Below are positions 1 to 7,809 of a stretch of DNA of 31,889 bases, in pieces. The DNA lies in contig JAGWUW010000001.1 of the NCBI GenBank assembly GCA_028868235.1, forward strand, positions 1 through 31,889, in the 5' to 3' direction. The position numbers and the translations under genes are program-made. Below the pieces are notes generated by a model that saw nothing but the letters and a program-made list of their open reading frames with translations, ran no database searches and was not told the DNA's origin. This DNA comes from Betaproteobacteria bacterium (lineage in GTDB: Bacteria > Pseudomonadota > Gammaproteobacteria > Burkholderiales > Rhodocyclaceae). Every line of letters starts with the position of its first letter. Positions within the stretch are counted from its first letter, which is position 1.

Positions 1-1634
1 TGCTTGACCCGGAGGATCTGCGACGGATGCATCGAGAAGATGCGCAGGCCCATGCCGAGCAGCAGGCGGGTCAGTTCGGGATCGCCGGCCATTTCACCGC
101 ACACGGAGACCGGGATGCCGACCTTCTCGGCGCTGGCCAGCGTGTGGGCGATGAGCATCAGCACAGCCGGGTGCAGCGGGTCGTAGAGGGCGGAAACCTG
201 CTCGTCGGTGCGGTCGATGGCCAGCGTGTACTGGATCAGGTCGTTGGTGCCGATGGACAGGAAGTCGAGGCGACGCAGGAACAGGCCGACGGCCAGCGCC
301 GCGGCGGGAATCTCGATCATGCCGCCGACCTCGATGTTCTCGTCGAAGACGGCTTTTTCCCCGCGCAGGCTGGATTTCGCCTGCTCCAGCGCAGCCAGGG
401 TCTGGTCGATCTCGTGGGCATGCGCCAGCATCGGGATGAGCAGCTTGATCGGACCATGCTTGGAGGCACGCAGGATGGCGCGCAACTGGGTCTGGAACAT
501 GCGCGGCTCGGCCAGCGACAGACGGATGGCGCGGCGACCGAGGGCCGGGTTGGTCTTGACGCGGTCGCCGGCGCTGGCGTTCGGATTCAGATCCTTGTCG
601 GCGCCGAGGTCGAAGGTACGGATGGTGACCGGCCGGCCGGCCATGCCCTTGACCACCTTCTTGTAAGCCTCGTACTGCTCCTGCTCGTCGGGTATGTCGC
701 CGCGATCGAGAAAGAGGAATTCGGTACGGAACAGGCCGATGCCTTCGGCCCCGCATTCGAGGGCAACCGGCACGTCGCCGGGCAGTTCGATATTGGCGAA
801 CAACTGCACCTCGACGCCGTCGATCGTCTCCGATTTGGCTGTCTTCAGGTGCCGGAGCTTGGATTTCTCCAGCTCGATCTGTTCCTTGCGCAGCTGGTAT
901 TCGTCGAGGATGCGCTGGTCGGGATTGACGATGACGACGCCGCGCAGGCCGTCGACGATCAGCAATTCACCGTCGCGGATCAGGCCCCGACCGTTCTCCA
1001 GGCCGAGCACGGCCGGAATGGCCATCGAGCGGGCGAGGATGGCGGTGTGCGAGGTGGCGCCGCCGACATCGGTAATGAAGGAAGCGAAGCGGTGTTCCTT
1101 GAAGGCGATGGTGTCGGCCGGCGACAGGTCGTGGGCGACGACGATCAGGCTTTCTTCCTTGGACTTCTTGGCGTTTTTCAGCGCCGCCCGGCCGGGATGG
1201 CCGAGCAGTTCCTTGACCACCCGCTCGACGACCTGCACGACGTCGAACTTGCGCTCGCGCAGGTAGGGATCCTCGAACTGGTCGAACTGGTCGACCAGGT
1301 GCTCCATCTGCTGGACCAGCGCCCATTCGGCATTGCAGCGCCGTTCGCGAATGATGTCGCGCGGCTTTTCAGCCAGTTCCGGGTCTTCCAGGAACATGGT
1401 GTGGATGTCGATGAAGGCATTGAGCTCGGCCGGGGCGTGCTCGGTGTTCTCCTTCATCAGGATCAGTTCGTCCTTGACTGCCTTGACGGCGGCGTCGAAG
1501 CGCTCGATTTCCTTGTCGATCAGGCGTGGCGCCAGCGTCAAGTGGGCCACTTCCAGCGTGGCGTGCGACATCAGCATGGCTCGCCCGATGGCGATGCCGC
1601 CGGAAACCCCCAAACCGTGCAGCGTAAAGCTCAT
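1..1634 (-). CDS. ptsI: PEP-protein phosphotransferase, PTS enzyme I (3' end outside window)
   Basis: Enzyme I takes phosphate from phosphoenolpyruvate and passes it to HPr in the cytoplasm. The frame is open from the ATG at 1634 to the left edge, giving 544 visible codons; the family is about 575-590, so only the last few dozen residues are missing. The phosphohistidine motif GGATSHTAI is near residues 191-199 (His about 196). The PEP-binding barrel shows GLFRTEF, GRRAIRLSL, the SIGTNDLIQY block and the catalytic-cysteine motif CGEMAGD close to the edge. A GAGGGGG ribosome-binding site lies about 10 nt before the ATG, inside the end of ptsH, and only 5 nt separate the genes, so they are co-transcribed. 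No PTS permease is nearby, which suggests a regulatory phosphorelay. Confidence 0.97.
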   Translation of the reverse strand, partial: MSFTLHGLGVSGGIAIGRAMLMSHATLEVAHLTLAPRLIDKEIERFDAAVKAVKDELILMKENTEHAPAELNAFIDIHTMFLEDPELAEKPRDIIRERRCNAEWALVQQMEHLVDQFDQFEDPYLRERKFDVVQVVERVVKELLGHPGRAALKNAKKSKEESLIVVAHDLSPADTIAFKEHRFASFITDVGGATSHTAILARSMAIPAVLGLENGRGLIRDGELLIVDGLRGVVIVNPDQRILDEYQLRKEQIELEKSKLRHLKTAKSETIDGVEVQLFANIELPGDVPVALECGAEGIGLFRTEFLFLDRGDIPDEQEQYEAYKKVVKGMAGRPVTIRTFDLGADKDLNPNASAGDRVKTNPALGRRAIRLSLAEPRMFQTQLRAILRASKHGPIKLLIPMLAHAHEIDQTLAALEQAKSSLRGEKAVFDENIEVGGMIEIPAAALAVGLFLRRLDFLSIGTNDLIQYTLAIDRTDEQVSALYDPLHPAVLMLIAHTLASAEKVGIPVSVCGEMAGDPELTRLLLGMGLRIFSMHPSQILRVK

Positions 1635-1639
1635 GTGGC

Positions 1640-1909
1640 TTATTCCCCCTCGCCGAAGTAGTCGGCGATCAGTGCGAGCAGGGCTTCCATCGCCTCGGCC
1701 TCGTCGGCGCCATTGGTTTCCAGCGTCACCTTCGAACCCTTGCCGGCAGCCAGCATCATGACGCCCATGATGCTCTTGGCGTTGATGCGGCGGCCGCCCT
1801 TACTCATCCAGACCTCGCACTTGTACTTGCCGGCAAGTTGGGTCAACTTGGCCGAGGCACGGGCGTGCAGGCCAAGCTTGTTGATGATTTCGGTTTCCTG
1901 GGTGAGCAT
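1640..1909 (-). CDS. ptsH: Phosphocarrier protein HPr
   Basis: HPr relays phosphate from enzyme I to IIA proteins. It is 89 aa, the normal length. The active-site motif LGLHARAS places the phosphohistidine at His15. The second conserved block INAKSIMGVMML has the Ser46 region. In bacteria with HPr kinase that serine can be phosphorylated; no hprK is visible here. The gene sits between the IIA(Man) gene (14-nt gap upstream) and ptsI (5-nt gap downstream) in one operon. Confidence 0.97.
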   Translation of the reverse strand: MLTQETEIINKLGLHARASAKLTQLAGKYKCEVWMSKGGRRINAKSIMGVMMLAAGKGSKVTLETNGADEAEAMEALLALIADYFGEGE

Positions 1910-1923
1910 GAATTCGTTTCCGG

Positions 1924-2313
1924 TTAATGGTCCAGCATGTTGAGGATGCCATCGCGGCCGCCATCACGAGCACGGATAAGCAGAGTCTCCATGCCCTTGT
2001 CGCGATAAGTTAGGGCGCGCAGCAGCATTGGCAGGTTGGCGCCGCTCAGGCCTTCGATCCGGCCCGGCTCGAGCAGCTTGAGCACGAGGTTTGCCGGCGA
2101 AGCACCGAAGATATCGGTCAGCACCAGCACGCCCTCACCGTTATCGACCAGTTGCAACATCTGGCGAGCAAGCGGCAATAAATCCAACGGGTCGTCCTGG
2201 GCGGACAGTCCAAGCTGGTTCAATTGTGGTGGGCGCTTGTTCAGCACATGGCAGGCATTCTGGACGAGCGCCTCGCCATAGCTTCCATGCGTGATGAGAA
2301 AAATGCCGATCAT
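1924..2313 (-). CDS. PTS system mannose-family IIA component
   Basis: This is a 129-aa single-domain EIIA of the mannose family (PF03610 type), which accepts phosphate from HPr on a histidine. The N-terminus has IGIFLITHGSYGE with the expected phospho-His at position 9, and VLTDIFGASPANL is the conserved second block. I chose the ATG at 2313 because a CGGAG ribosome-binding site precedes it; the longer open frame upstream lacks family similarity. It is the first gene of IIA-HPr-EI. With no IIB/IIC/IID partner in view it probably has a signalling role, as in the incomplete PTS of many betaproteobacteria. This role is inferred. Confidence 0.92.
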   Translation of the reverse strand: MIGIFLITHGSYGEALVQNACHVLNKRPPQLNQLGLSAQDDPLDLLPLARQMLQLVDNGEGVLVLTDIFGASPANLVLKLLEPGRIEGLSGANLPMLLRALTYRDKGMETLLIRARDGGRDGILNMLDH

Positions 2314-2464
2314 GCTCCGGATTCTAACCGAAGCTTTTAAACTGGAAACGGCAGACGAGCGCTTGTTTACCGCTATTAGCGTAATGAATGCTGCGATTGT
2401 TGGTTTGAAAGCGAGTAACGCGAATAGCGTATCCACCAAACCCTATCTGGTGCGGCTTCCAGGT

Positions 2465-3379
2465 TTATTTGCGGCTAACGATCAGAATGCCGATGACAAC
2501 CAAGAGAGCGCCGGTACTCTGTGCAGCCGAAATGTGCTCACCGAGCAACCACCAGCCGAAGCCGATGGTCAGGATGGGACCAACCATGCCGAACAATGAG
2601 GCATGGCCGGCGCCGATGCGCCGAATAGCGGCCGACTGGGCGAAGACCGGGACGATGGTCGAAAAGACAGCCATTGCCATCCCCCATCCGTAGACCGGCA
2701 GCGGCTGGATAAAGGCCGAGAAGGGCTGGGCGACCATGAAATGGCCCAGGGTTACCGCCGAGGACATCAGCATGGCCAGCGCCGAAAAGCGCATGGCACC
2801 TAGCCGGGCGATCATCGCACCGCTGCCCGACAGGTACAGCGCATAGGACACGCTGGAGCCAAACACCAGCGCACCGCCGATCAGTACGCTGCGCGTATCC
2901 CCAAGATGCAGGTCATGAACGAAGGCAAAGCCGATGCCGGTGTAGCACAGGACCATGGCGAGCCCCTCACGCCGGGTGAAGGGCTTACCCTGAAACATCA
3001 CTCCGATCAGGATGGTCAGTGTCGGATAGGTGAACAGGATCAGGCGTTCCAGGCCAGCCGAAATGTACTCCAGTCCCCAGAAATCGAGGATGCTGGCGCC
3101 GTAGTAACCTAGGCAGCCAAGCATGACAAGTTTGCCCCAGTCGTCGCGCGTCAGGCTCTCCCCAGCCTTTTGGCCGGCCAGGCCGATCCACAGAAAAACC
3201 GGCAGCGCGAAACCCATACGCAAGGCAAGCAGGGTGATGGCGTCGACGCCATAGGGGTAGGCCAGCTTGATGAAAATCGCTTTCAGCGAGAAGCCGAGGG
3301 CTGCGATTAGCGCCAAGCCCGCGCCGTAAGCGTTCGATTTTTCCAAAGCCGCACCTGAAATAGAGGGAAGTGTCGCCAT
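2465..3379 (-). CDS. DMT superfamily permease (EamA domains)
   Basis: A 304-aa inner-membrane protein with about ten hydrophobic segments arranged as two EamA repeats, typical of drug/metabolite exporters. The first repeat covers roughly residues 15-145 and the second 160-300, ending in a helix plus SRK tail. The ATG at 3379 is preferred over an upstream TTG because GGGGG lies 5 nt before it. It is divergent from a LysR regulator only 67 bp away, so that regulator probably controls it. The substrate cannot be told from sequence; amino acids or metabolites are usual for the family. Confidence 0.88.
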   Translation of the reverse strand: MATLPSISGAALEKSNAYGAGLALIAALGFSLKAIFIKLAYPYGVDAITLLALRMGFALPVFLWIGLAGQKAGESLTRDDWGKLVMLGCLGYYGASILDFWGLEYISAGLERLILFTYPTLTILIGVMFQGKPFTRREGLAMVLCYTGIGFAFVHDLHLGDTRSVLIGGALVFGSSVSYALYLSGSGAMIARLGAMRFSALAMLMSSAVTLGHFMVAQPFSAFIQPLPVYGWGMAMAVFSTIVPVFAQSAAIRRIGAGHASLFGMVGPILTIGFGWWLLGEHISAAQSTGALLVVIGILIVSRK

Positions 3380-3406
3380 TAAAACCCCCGGTCGAAGTGC
3401 AGGCAA

Positions 3407-3420
3407 TTGGTATTATCCAA
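3407..3420. promoter_or_regulatory. LysR-type T-N11-A operator dyad
   Basis: The 67-bp gap between the divergent permease and LysR genes contains TTGGTATTATCCAA, an interrupted dyad (TTGG/CCAA around TATTAT) that fits the T-N11-A consensus of LysR regulators. It lies 28 bp from the permease start and 27 bp from the LysR start. Binding is inferred. Confidence 0.5.
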
Positions 3421-3446
3421 AAGAAGCATTCGATGGAAACGAAACC

Positions 3447-4337
3447 TTGCGCTACGACCTCCCTGATCTCCGCCTGGTGGCGGCGATTGCTGATAGCGGC
3501 AGCCTGACACGAGCAGCCGAGCAGGTGCATCTGGCGCCGTCCTCGGCCAGCCATCGCCTGACCCAACTCGAAGCCGCGCTCGGCGTGCCACTCTTCGCCC
3601 GCCATGCTCGCGGCCTGACGCCCACGGCGGCCGGCGAATCGCTGCTACGCCACGCCCGACAGGTGTTCGCCCAGCTCGAGCAAATGCACGCCGATCTGGC
3701 ACCCTACGCCAGTGGCGTGCATACCCAGGTCGCGATGTTCGCCAACACCAATGCCATCAACTGTTTTCTGCCAGAAGATCTCGGCGGCTTCCTACGCGAG
3801 CACCCGTTAGTGCGCATCAGCCTGGAAGAACAGCCGAGCCCAGCCATCATCCAGGCCGTAGCCGCTGGGCAGGTGGATATTGGCGTGGTCGCCGCCGAAG
3901 GCAATCTGGCCGGACTCGAAACCCAGCCTTACCGGCACGACCGGCTGGTGCTGATTGTTCCCTCCGGGCATTCACTCGCTGGCCAGAATGCCGTCACCTT
4001 TGCCCGGGTCCTGGCCGAACCCTTCGTCTGCCTGCATGCCGGCAGCGCCATTCATACCTTCATGATGAATCATGCCGCCCGCCTTGGTGGCCGGCTGGAT
4101 GTCCGCATCCAGGTACGTAGCTTCAATGCAGTGTGCCGTATGGTTGCTGCCGGGGTCGGCATTGGCATGGTGCCGCGTTCGGCGGTGTCGCCTGGGGTCG
4201 CTGAACGCATCGTCACGGTAGAAATCACCGACGACTGGGCACCGCGCGATCTGCAGCTCTGCGTTCGTTCGCTGGTGGCACTAAATCCCTCTGCTGCCGC
4301 CCTGTTCAGGCATTTGGCTGGCATGGGGACCGGCTGA
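3447..4337 (+). CDS. LysR-family transcriptional regulator
   Basis: A 296-aa LysR regulator. The N-terminal winged helix-turn-helix (residues about 5-65) reads LRLVAAIADSGSLTRAAEQ, then SSASHRLTQLEAALG and LFARHARG. It is followed by a periplasmic-binding-like effector domain (about 90-290). The start is TTG at 3447: the nearby ATG at 3433 is out of frame and no other in-frame start is close. It is transcribed away from the EamA permease gene, the classical arrangement in which the regulator controls its divergent neighbour and itself. The effector is unknown. Confidence 0.92.
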   Translation: MRYDLPDLRLVAAIADSGSLTRAAEQVHLAPSSASHRLTQLEAALGVPLFARHARGLTPTAAGESLLRHARQVFAQLEQMHADLAPYASGVHTQVAMFANTNAINCFLPEDLGGFLREHPLVRISLEEQPSPAIIQAVAAGQVDIGVVAAEGNLAGLETQPYRHDRLVLIVPSGHSLAGQNAVTFARVLAEPFVCLHAGSAIHTFMMNHAARLGGRLDVRIQVRSFNAVCRMVAAGVGIGMVPRSAVSPGVAERIVTVEITDDWAPRDLQLCVRSLVALNPSAAALFRHLAGMGTG

Positions 4338-4443
4338 CCCTTACTACCGGTGCTGGCGTACCGAGCGCTCTGGCGGATCGGCCTGGGCACCGTTCAGCCA
4401 GATGCCGCCAGCCAGCATTTCTCCTGCAGCCCAGCCAGGAAAG

Positions 4444-5010
4444 TTACAGGGGGCGCTTGACAGTCAACGCACCGCGCACCTGGCCCAAGTTATAGCCGGT
4501 AGCCTGGTCGTGCGGATAGTTTTCGGCCAGCTTGGCTTTCAGGCCGGCATCGAGATTTTCTGCAGCACCGTGGCAATTCAGGCAAACCGCACCAACCGGC
4601 AGAGCCTTCATGTAGCGGAAGACAGGCTTGCCGTCGAAGGTCACGATTTCGCTTTTCTCCAGCGTATCAATGTTCTCGCCATTGGCTGCGCGGATGTTGA
4701 AATCGGCCAATTGGCGCGCCTCCCACAGATCCGGCGTACCGCGCTCGGCATTCCGCGTCTTCAGGCTGACACGGCGGATGTCCCAGCCGGTTTCCTGGCG
4801 CTTAGCCTTGATCAAGGCTGGCGCTTGTTCCTTGCAGACGGGAATTGCCCCAGCCACGCCTTTATCTGCCACCGCCTCCTGCATGGCACCGACCACTTTC
4901 GGCAGGACCGGCAGCACCGCCTTTTTCGTCTCGGCGGTCAGGGCACCGATATCCTGGGCCAGCGCAGGGAGAGCGGCAATCAGCAGCACCATGGGAAGCA
5001 GTGTTTTCAT
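4444..5010 (-). CDS. Tll0287-like (DUF3365) monoheme periplasmic protein
   Basis: A 188-aa protein with a Sec signal peptide (residues 1-18, cleavage after ALA). A single c-type heme site, CLNCH, lies at residues 143-147. The arrangement fits the Tll0287-like/DUF3365 domain, a heme-binding PAS-like sensor module that also occurs alone as a small cytochrome. The conserved stretch before the heme site (FRYMKALPVG) matches the family pattern as I remember it. The ATG at 5010 is chosen because the signal peptide starts there. Its role is likely redox or gas sensing, or electron transfer; no partner is adjacent. Confidence 0.8.
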   Translation of the reverse strand: MKTLLPMVLLIAALPALAQDIGALTAETKKAVLPVLPKVVGAMQEAVADKGVAGAIPVCKEQAPALIKAKRQETGWDIRRVSLKTRNAERGTPDLWEARQLADFNIRAANGENIDTLEKSEIVTFDGKPVFRYMKALPVGAVCLNCHGAAENLDAGLKAKLAENYPHDQATGYNLGQVRGALTVKRPL

Positions 5011-5312
5011 GATCGATTCCAAGAAATTAGAAATTCCTTATGTTAATCCTTTTACGCATCTGCCGGTCATATTGCCGGAGCTTGACGCACTGCACAATCT
5101 GCCGTCAAAATGAAGCCATGACTTGCCGGATTTCCCTGTTGCCTCTGAAGCCGCTGCCCTGCCGCATTCTGCGCGCATGGCGTGCAGTCGTTTGCCCGGG
5201 GCCGGGGATGCATTAGTCGTCAGTGACATCCCGATTTCACTAGAGGCCGCGGCACCGAAACCCGCGGCCTTTTTGTTTTTCGTCGTTTTATCCCTTATTG
5301 AAAGAAACTGCC
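5011..5312 (+). other. Intergenic leader region upstream of the chorismate mutase
   Basis: About 300 bp between divergent genes. It contains a possible plus-strand promoter (TTGACG at 5082-5087, 17-nt spacer, TCAAAA at 5105-5110) and a 32-codon ORF at 5118-5216 with five Leu, five Pro, three Cys and one Trp codon. A hairpin GGGATG/CATCCC (5205-5210 with 5227-5232) has a loop that holds the ORF's TAG. A strong intrinsic terminator follows, 43 nt before the mutase ATG. Together these resemble an attenuator, but the ORF has no clear ribosome-binding site and is not rich in aromatic codons. Confidence 0.4.
5244..5280 (+). terminator. Rho-independent terminator in the chorismate mutase leader
   Basis: A perfect 9-bp stem AGGCCGCGG/CCGCGGCCT (5244-5252 with 5262-5270) with a 9-nt loop runs straight into TTTTTGTTTTT. 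It lies upstream of, and on the same strand as, the chorismate mutase gene. It must therefore either end a short leader/small RNA or act in attenuation. Confidence 0.85.
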
Positions 5313-5594
5313 ATGACCCCGATCGTCGAATGTGCCTCGCTGGCCAAGGGGCGCCGACACATCGACCGCATCGACGGTGAATTGGTTGCGCTGATCGCTG
5401 ACCGGGGCGCCTATGTCCGACAGGCTGCCGGCTTCAAAAAACAGGCGAGGAAGTTCCCGTCCTACAGTGCAGTGGCACAGGCATTGGCCAAAGTGAATGT
5501 TCAGGTCGCGATAAGTGGTGCCGATCCAACCGTCGCAGATGCTACATGGCGGGCCGTGATCGGCGCGCTCATAGCCTGCGAGCACCAGCACTAG
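5313..5594 (+). CDS. Chorismate mutase family protein (AroQ/PchB-like)
   Basis: A 93-aa all-helical single-domain protein of the type II chorismate mutase family, which also includes isochorismate-pyruvate lyase. The N-terminal helix has RRHIDRIDGELVALIADR, followed by AYVRQAAGFKK. These carry the arginines and lysine that normally bind chorismate carboxylates. The C-terminal helix ends with a Glu/Gln-containing tail. The segment that usually carries a further Arg reads AKVNVQVA, so activity is uncertain. It could make prephenate for Phe/Tyr, or salicylate-type products. It starts at ATG 5313, ends in TAG, and a DMT permease follows 48 nt later, suggesting a joint aromatic metabolite or export role. 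Confidence 0.78.
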   Translation: MTPIVECASLAKGRRHIDRIDGELVALIADRGAYVRQAAGFKKQARKFPSYSAVAQALAKVNVQVAISGADPTVADATWRAVIGALIACEHQH

Positions 5595-5642
5595 GCCGCC
5601 TTGCACCCCGTTCGCCGAAGCTGAATTGAACCGGAGAAATCA

Positions 5643-6527
5643 ATGTCCGTCCCCCTTGCCTATCTCGGCATCATCCTAATCTGGTCCACCACGCCGCTCG
5701 CCATCCAGTGGAGCACCCAGGGCATCGGTTTTGCGCTGGCCGTGCTGGCGCGCATGGTAATCGGCGTCGTCGTCGCCGGGCTGATCATGGCGCTGTGGCG
5801 CGTCCCCTTTCCCCTACACGAACGGGCTCGCCGCGCCTATCTGGTCGGCGGCTTGGCCCTGTTCGGCGGTATGGCGCTGACTTACTGGGGGGCGCGCTAT
5901 ATCCACTCCGGCCTGATTTCTGTGTTGTTCGGGCTATCGCCGCTGGCCGCCGCCATCCTGGGCGCCATTTTTGTCGGCGAGCGCTCGCTGACGCCGGTCA
6001 AACTGATCGGCATGTTACTCGGCGCCGCCGGGCTGGCGATCATTTTCATTCATGGTGATAGCCTCGGGCACCAGAACGCGTTGGCTGGGCTGCTCGCCGT
6101 GCTGTGTGCGGTCACGGTTTATTCGGGCGGGATGGTCTGGCTCAAGCAGATTGGTGACGACAGCCCCCCGTTGGCCACCACCGTCGGTTCGCTGACTATT
6201 TCGCTTCCGCTGTTCGCGCTGGTCTGGTGGCTCACCGACGGGCACCTGCCGGAACTTGTGCCGCCGCGCGCCGGGGCCGCCATTGCTTATCTGGGCATTT
6301 TTGGATCGGTGATCGGCTTCGCGCTTTATTACTACGTGATCAAGCACCTCGAAACCTCAAAAGTAGCCCTGATCACCCTGATCACTCCGGTCATCGCCCT
6401 GCTGCTTGGCAGCTGGCTGAATGGCGAAACGATCAGCCTGCGCCTATGGGTCGGCACGGCGCTCATCCTTCTCGGTTTGAGCGTGCATCAATGGGAGATG
6501 CTGAGCGGCTTTCGGCGACGTACCTGA
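5643..6527 (+). CDS. DMT superfamily permease (EamA domains)
   Basis: A 294-aa integral membrane protein with about ten hydrophobic helices and two EamA repeats (residues about 5-135 and 150-285). The start motif LIWSTTPLAIQWS and the block YWGARYIHSGLISVLFGLSPL are typical of the RhaT/EamA group. A GGAG ribosome-binding site precedes the ATG. It follows the chorismate mutase gene by 48 nt, probably in one transcript, so its substrate might be an aromatic or chorismate-derived compound. That is an inference from position only. Confidence 0.88.
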   Translation: MSVPLAYLGIILIWSTTPLAIQWSTQGIGFALAVLARMVIGVVVAGLIMALWRVPFPLHERARRAYLVGGLALFGGMALTYWGARYIHSGLISVLFGLSPLAAAILGAIFVGERSLTPVKLIGMLLGAAGLAIIFIHGDSLGHQNALAGLLAVLCAVTVYSGGMVWLKQIGDDSPPLATTVGSLTISLPLFALVWWLTDGHLPELVPPRAGAAIAYLGIFGSVIGFALYYYVIKHLETSKVALITLITPVIALLLGSWLNGETISLRLWVGTALILLGLSVHQWEMLSGFRRRT

Positions 6528-6532
6528 ATCTG

Positions 6533-6564
6533 GTCATCAGGGCCGTTCAGGCGGCCCTGATGGC
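6533..6564. terminator. Hairpin between convergent genes, possible bidirectional terminator
   Basis: CATCAGGGCCG (6535-6545) and CGGCCCTGATG (6552-6562) form a perfect 11-bp stem with a 6-nt loop, extendable by a G-T and a G-C pair. It lies between the stop of the plus-strand permease and the stop of ilvE on the minus strand. Neither side has a clear T-tract, so intrinsic termination is plausible but not certain. Confidence 0.5.
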
Positions 6565-6566
6565 GA

Positions 6567-7481
6567 TCAGACCACGCTCAGCCAGTCGACATGAATCCCA
6601 TCCTCGCCCTTGACGCAGGCGAAGTAGCGCTCCTGCAGCAGGCGGGTTACTGCCCCAGGTTTGCCCTGCCCGATGCGCCGCCTATCTACCTCGATCACCG
6701 GAGTGATCTCAGCCGCTGTACCAGTCAAAAACACCTCGTCGGCGCAATAAACCTCATCACGAGTGATCCGCTTGGCGCGCACCGTCAACCCAGCCTCACG
6801 GGCCAGGGTTTCCACCGTACGGCGGGTAATACCATCGAGCGCTGAAGTGGTTTCTGGTTGCAGCACGTCACCGTCGCGAACGATGAACACGTTTTCACTC
6901 GAGCCTTCCGCCACGTAGCCCTCGGTATCGAGCAGCAGCGCCTCGTCGTAGCCGTCGCGGCGCGCCTCGCGTACGGCGAGGATGGAATTGGCATAGGTTG
7001 AAATGGCCTTGGCCCGACACATCTGCACGTTGGGGTGATGCCGCGCATAGGAAGAAACACGAACGCGAATCCCTGCCTCGACGGCCTGACCGCCAAGATA
7101 GGCACCCCACGGCCAGGCGGCAACCATGACATGGGTATCAGCACCGGCTGGGTCCACTCCCAATTTCTCTGCACCGAGGAAAACCAGCGGCCGGATGTAG
7201 GCGCGGTGTAATCCGTTGCGGCTCACCGCTTCGCGGCATGCGCTACGTAACGTGGCACGGTCGACTGGCAGTTCGATGGCGAGGATGTGGGCGGAATCCT
7301 CCAGCCGACGCAAATGCTCGTCGAGCCGAAAAATGGCCGGGCCATGCGCCGTCTCGTAGGCACGAATGCCCTCGAAGCAGCCGTAGCCATAATGCAGGGT
7401 ATGCGTCAGCGCGTGCACCTTGGCCTCGCGCCAGGGCAACCAATGGCCGTCGAGCCAGATGAAACCGTCGCGGTCTTGCAT
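6567..7481 (-). CDS. ilvE: Branched-chain amino acid aminotransferase
   Basis: A 304-aa class IV PLP-dependent aminotransferase. It interconverts Val, Leu and Ile with their 2-oxo acids using glutamate/2-oxoglutarate. The start motif FIWLDGHWLPWREAKVH, the block YGYGCFEGIRAY, the PLP lysine in CRAKAISTYANS (about Lys158), the EGSSEN phosphate loop and FLTGTAAEITPV are all present. The C-terminus DWLSVV resembles the E. coli IlvE end. Start ATG 7481 has an AAGGAG site 7 nt upstream; an open frame continues upstream but has no family similarity. A long structured upstream region suggests leader-based control. Confidence 0.95.
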   Translation of the reverse strand: MQDRDGFIWLDGHWLPWREAKVHALTHTLHYGYGCFEGIRAYETAHGPAIFRLDEHLRRLEDSAHILAIELPVDRATLRSACREAVSRNGLHRAYIRPLVFLGAEKLGVDPAGADTHVMVAAWPWGAYLGGQAVEAGIRVRVSSYARHHPNVQMCRAKAISTYANSILAVREARRDGYDEALLLDTEGYVAEGSSENVFIVRDGDVLQPETTSALDGITRRTVETLAREAGLTVRAKRITRDEVYCADEVFLTGTAAEITPVIEVDRRRIGQGKPGAVTRLLQERYFACVKGEDGIHVDWLSVV

Positions 7482-7593
7482 GATCGTTCTCCTTAAATCC
7501 GTGAAATGGCCGCCGAAGGGGCCGTGGAGACACACCGGGATGGGGTATGCCGGTCCCGGGGCGACCACCACCGGGTAGGCGGGACGCAGACGG

Positions 7594-7626
7594 AAGAAGG
7601 CGGTGAAGACAGCATGCCGCCTTCTT
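7594..7626 (-). promoter_or_regulatory. Hairpin in the ilvE leader
   Basis: AAGAAGGCGG (7594-7603) and CCGCCTTCTT (7617-7626) pair perfectly over 10 bp with a 13-nt loop, about 110 nt upstream of the ilvE start. On the minus strand the stem is followed by CCGTCTGCG and not by a T-run, so it is a leader structure rather than a standard terminator. Confidence 0.5.
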
Positions 7627-7694
7627 TGGCCGCACTCAAACGAATTGATAGACTTTCGGATGAACTCATTTCATGCATGGCAATGGACGTAAAA

Positions 7695-7710
7695 GCCTTG
7701 CCGGCAAGGC
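7695..7710. promoter_or_regulatory. 16-bp perfect palindrome, possible operator
   Basis: GCCTTGCCGGCAAGGC is a perfect inverted repeat in the region between ilvE (minus) and the decayed E1 genes (plus). Its position suits a dimeric regulator of divergent promoters; no regulator can be assigned. Confidence 0.35.
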
Positions 7711-7809
7711 CTCAGAAGCATGCCGATCACTCACCCACACGGCATGAACGAATACCCCGATGCATGCTCTAACCGCCACGTATACGGTTGCGGTAGCGGA
7801 TAAGGCCTC

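Larger units (their letters stand above)
7482..7809. other. ilvE upstream region, about 330 nt without a supported gene
   Basis: On the ilvE strand it contains a perfect 10-bp hairpin (7594-7626) and a smaller hairpin closed by a cUUCGg tetraloop (about 7509-7524) just before the ilvE ribosome-binding site. A 16-bp perfect palindrome lies at 7695-7710. Several short frames cross it, one with consecutive Val codons in the ilvE frame, but none has a convincing start plus ribosome-binding site. It may hold divergent promoters and a leader; I see no recognised riboswitch. Confidence 0.4.

Noticed and set aside
27..1661. Long plus-strand open frame (544 codons) at the left edge
   Set aside because: It is antisense to ptsI, whose motifs are unmistakable on the minus strand; the plus-strand translation is low-complexity Asp/Gly/Val/Leu-rich shadow sequence.
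7682..7772. Short plus-strand frame before the E1 remnants
   Set aside because: Thirty codons without similarity or ribosome-binding site; it contains the palindrome and is better seen as regulatory DNA.
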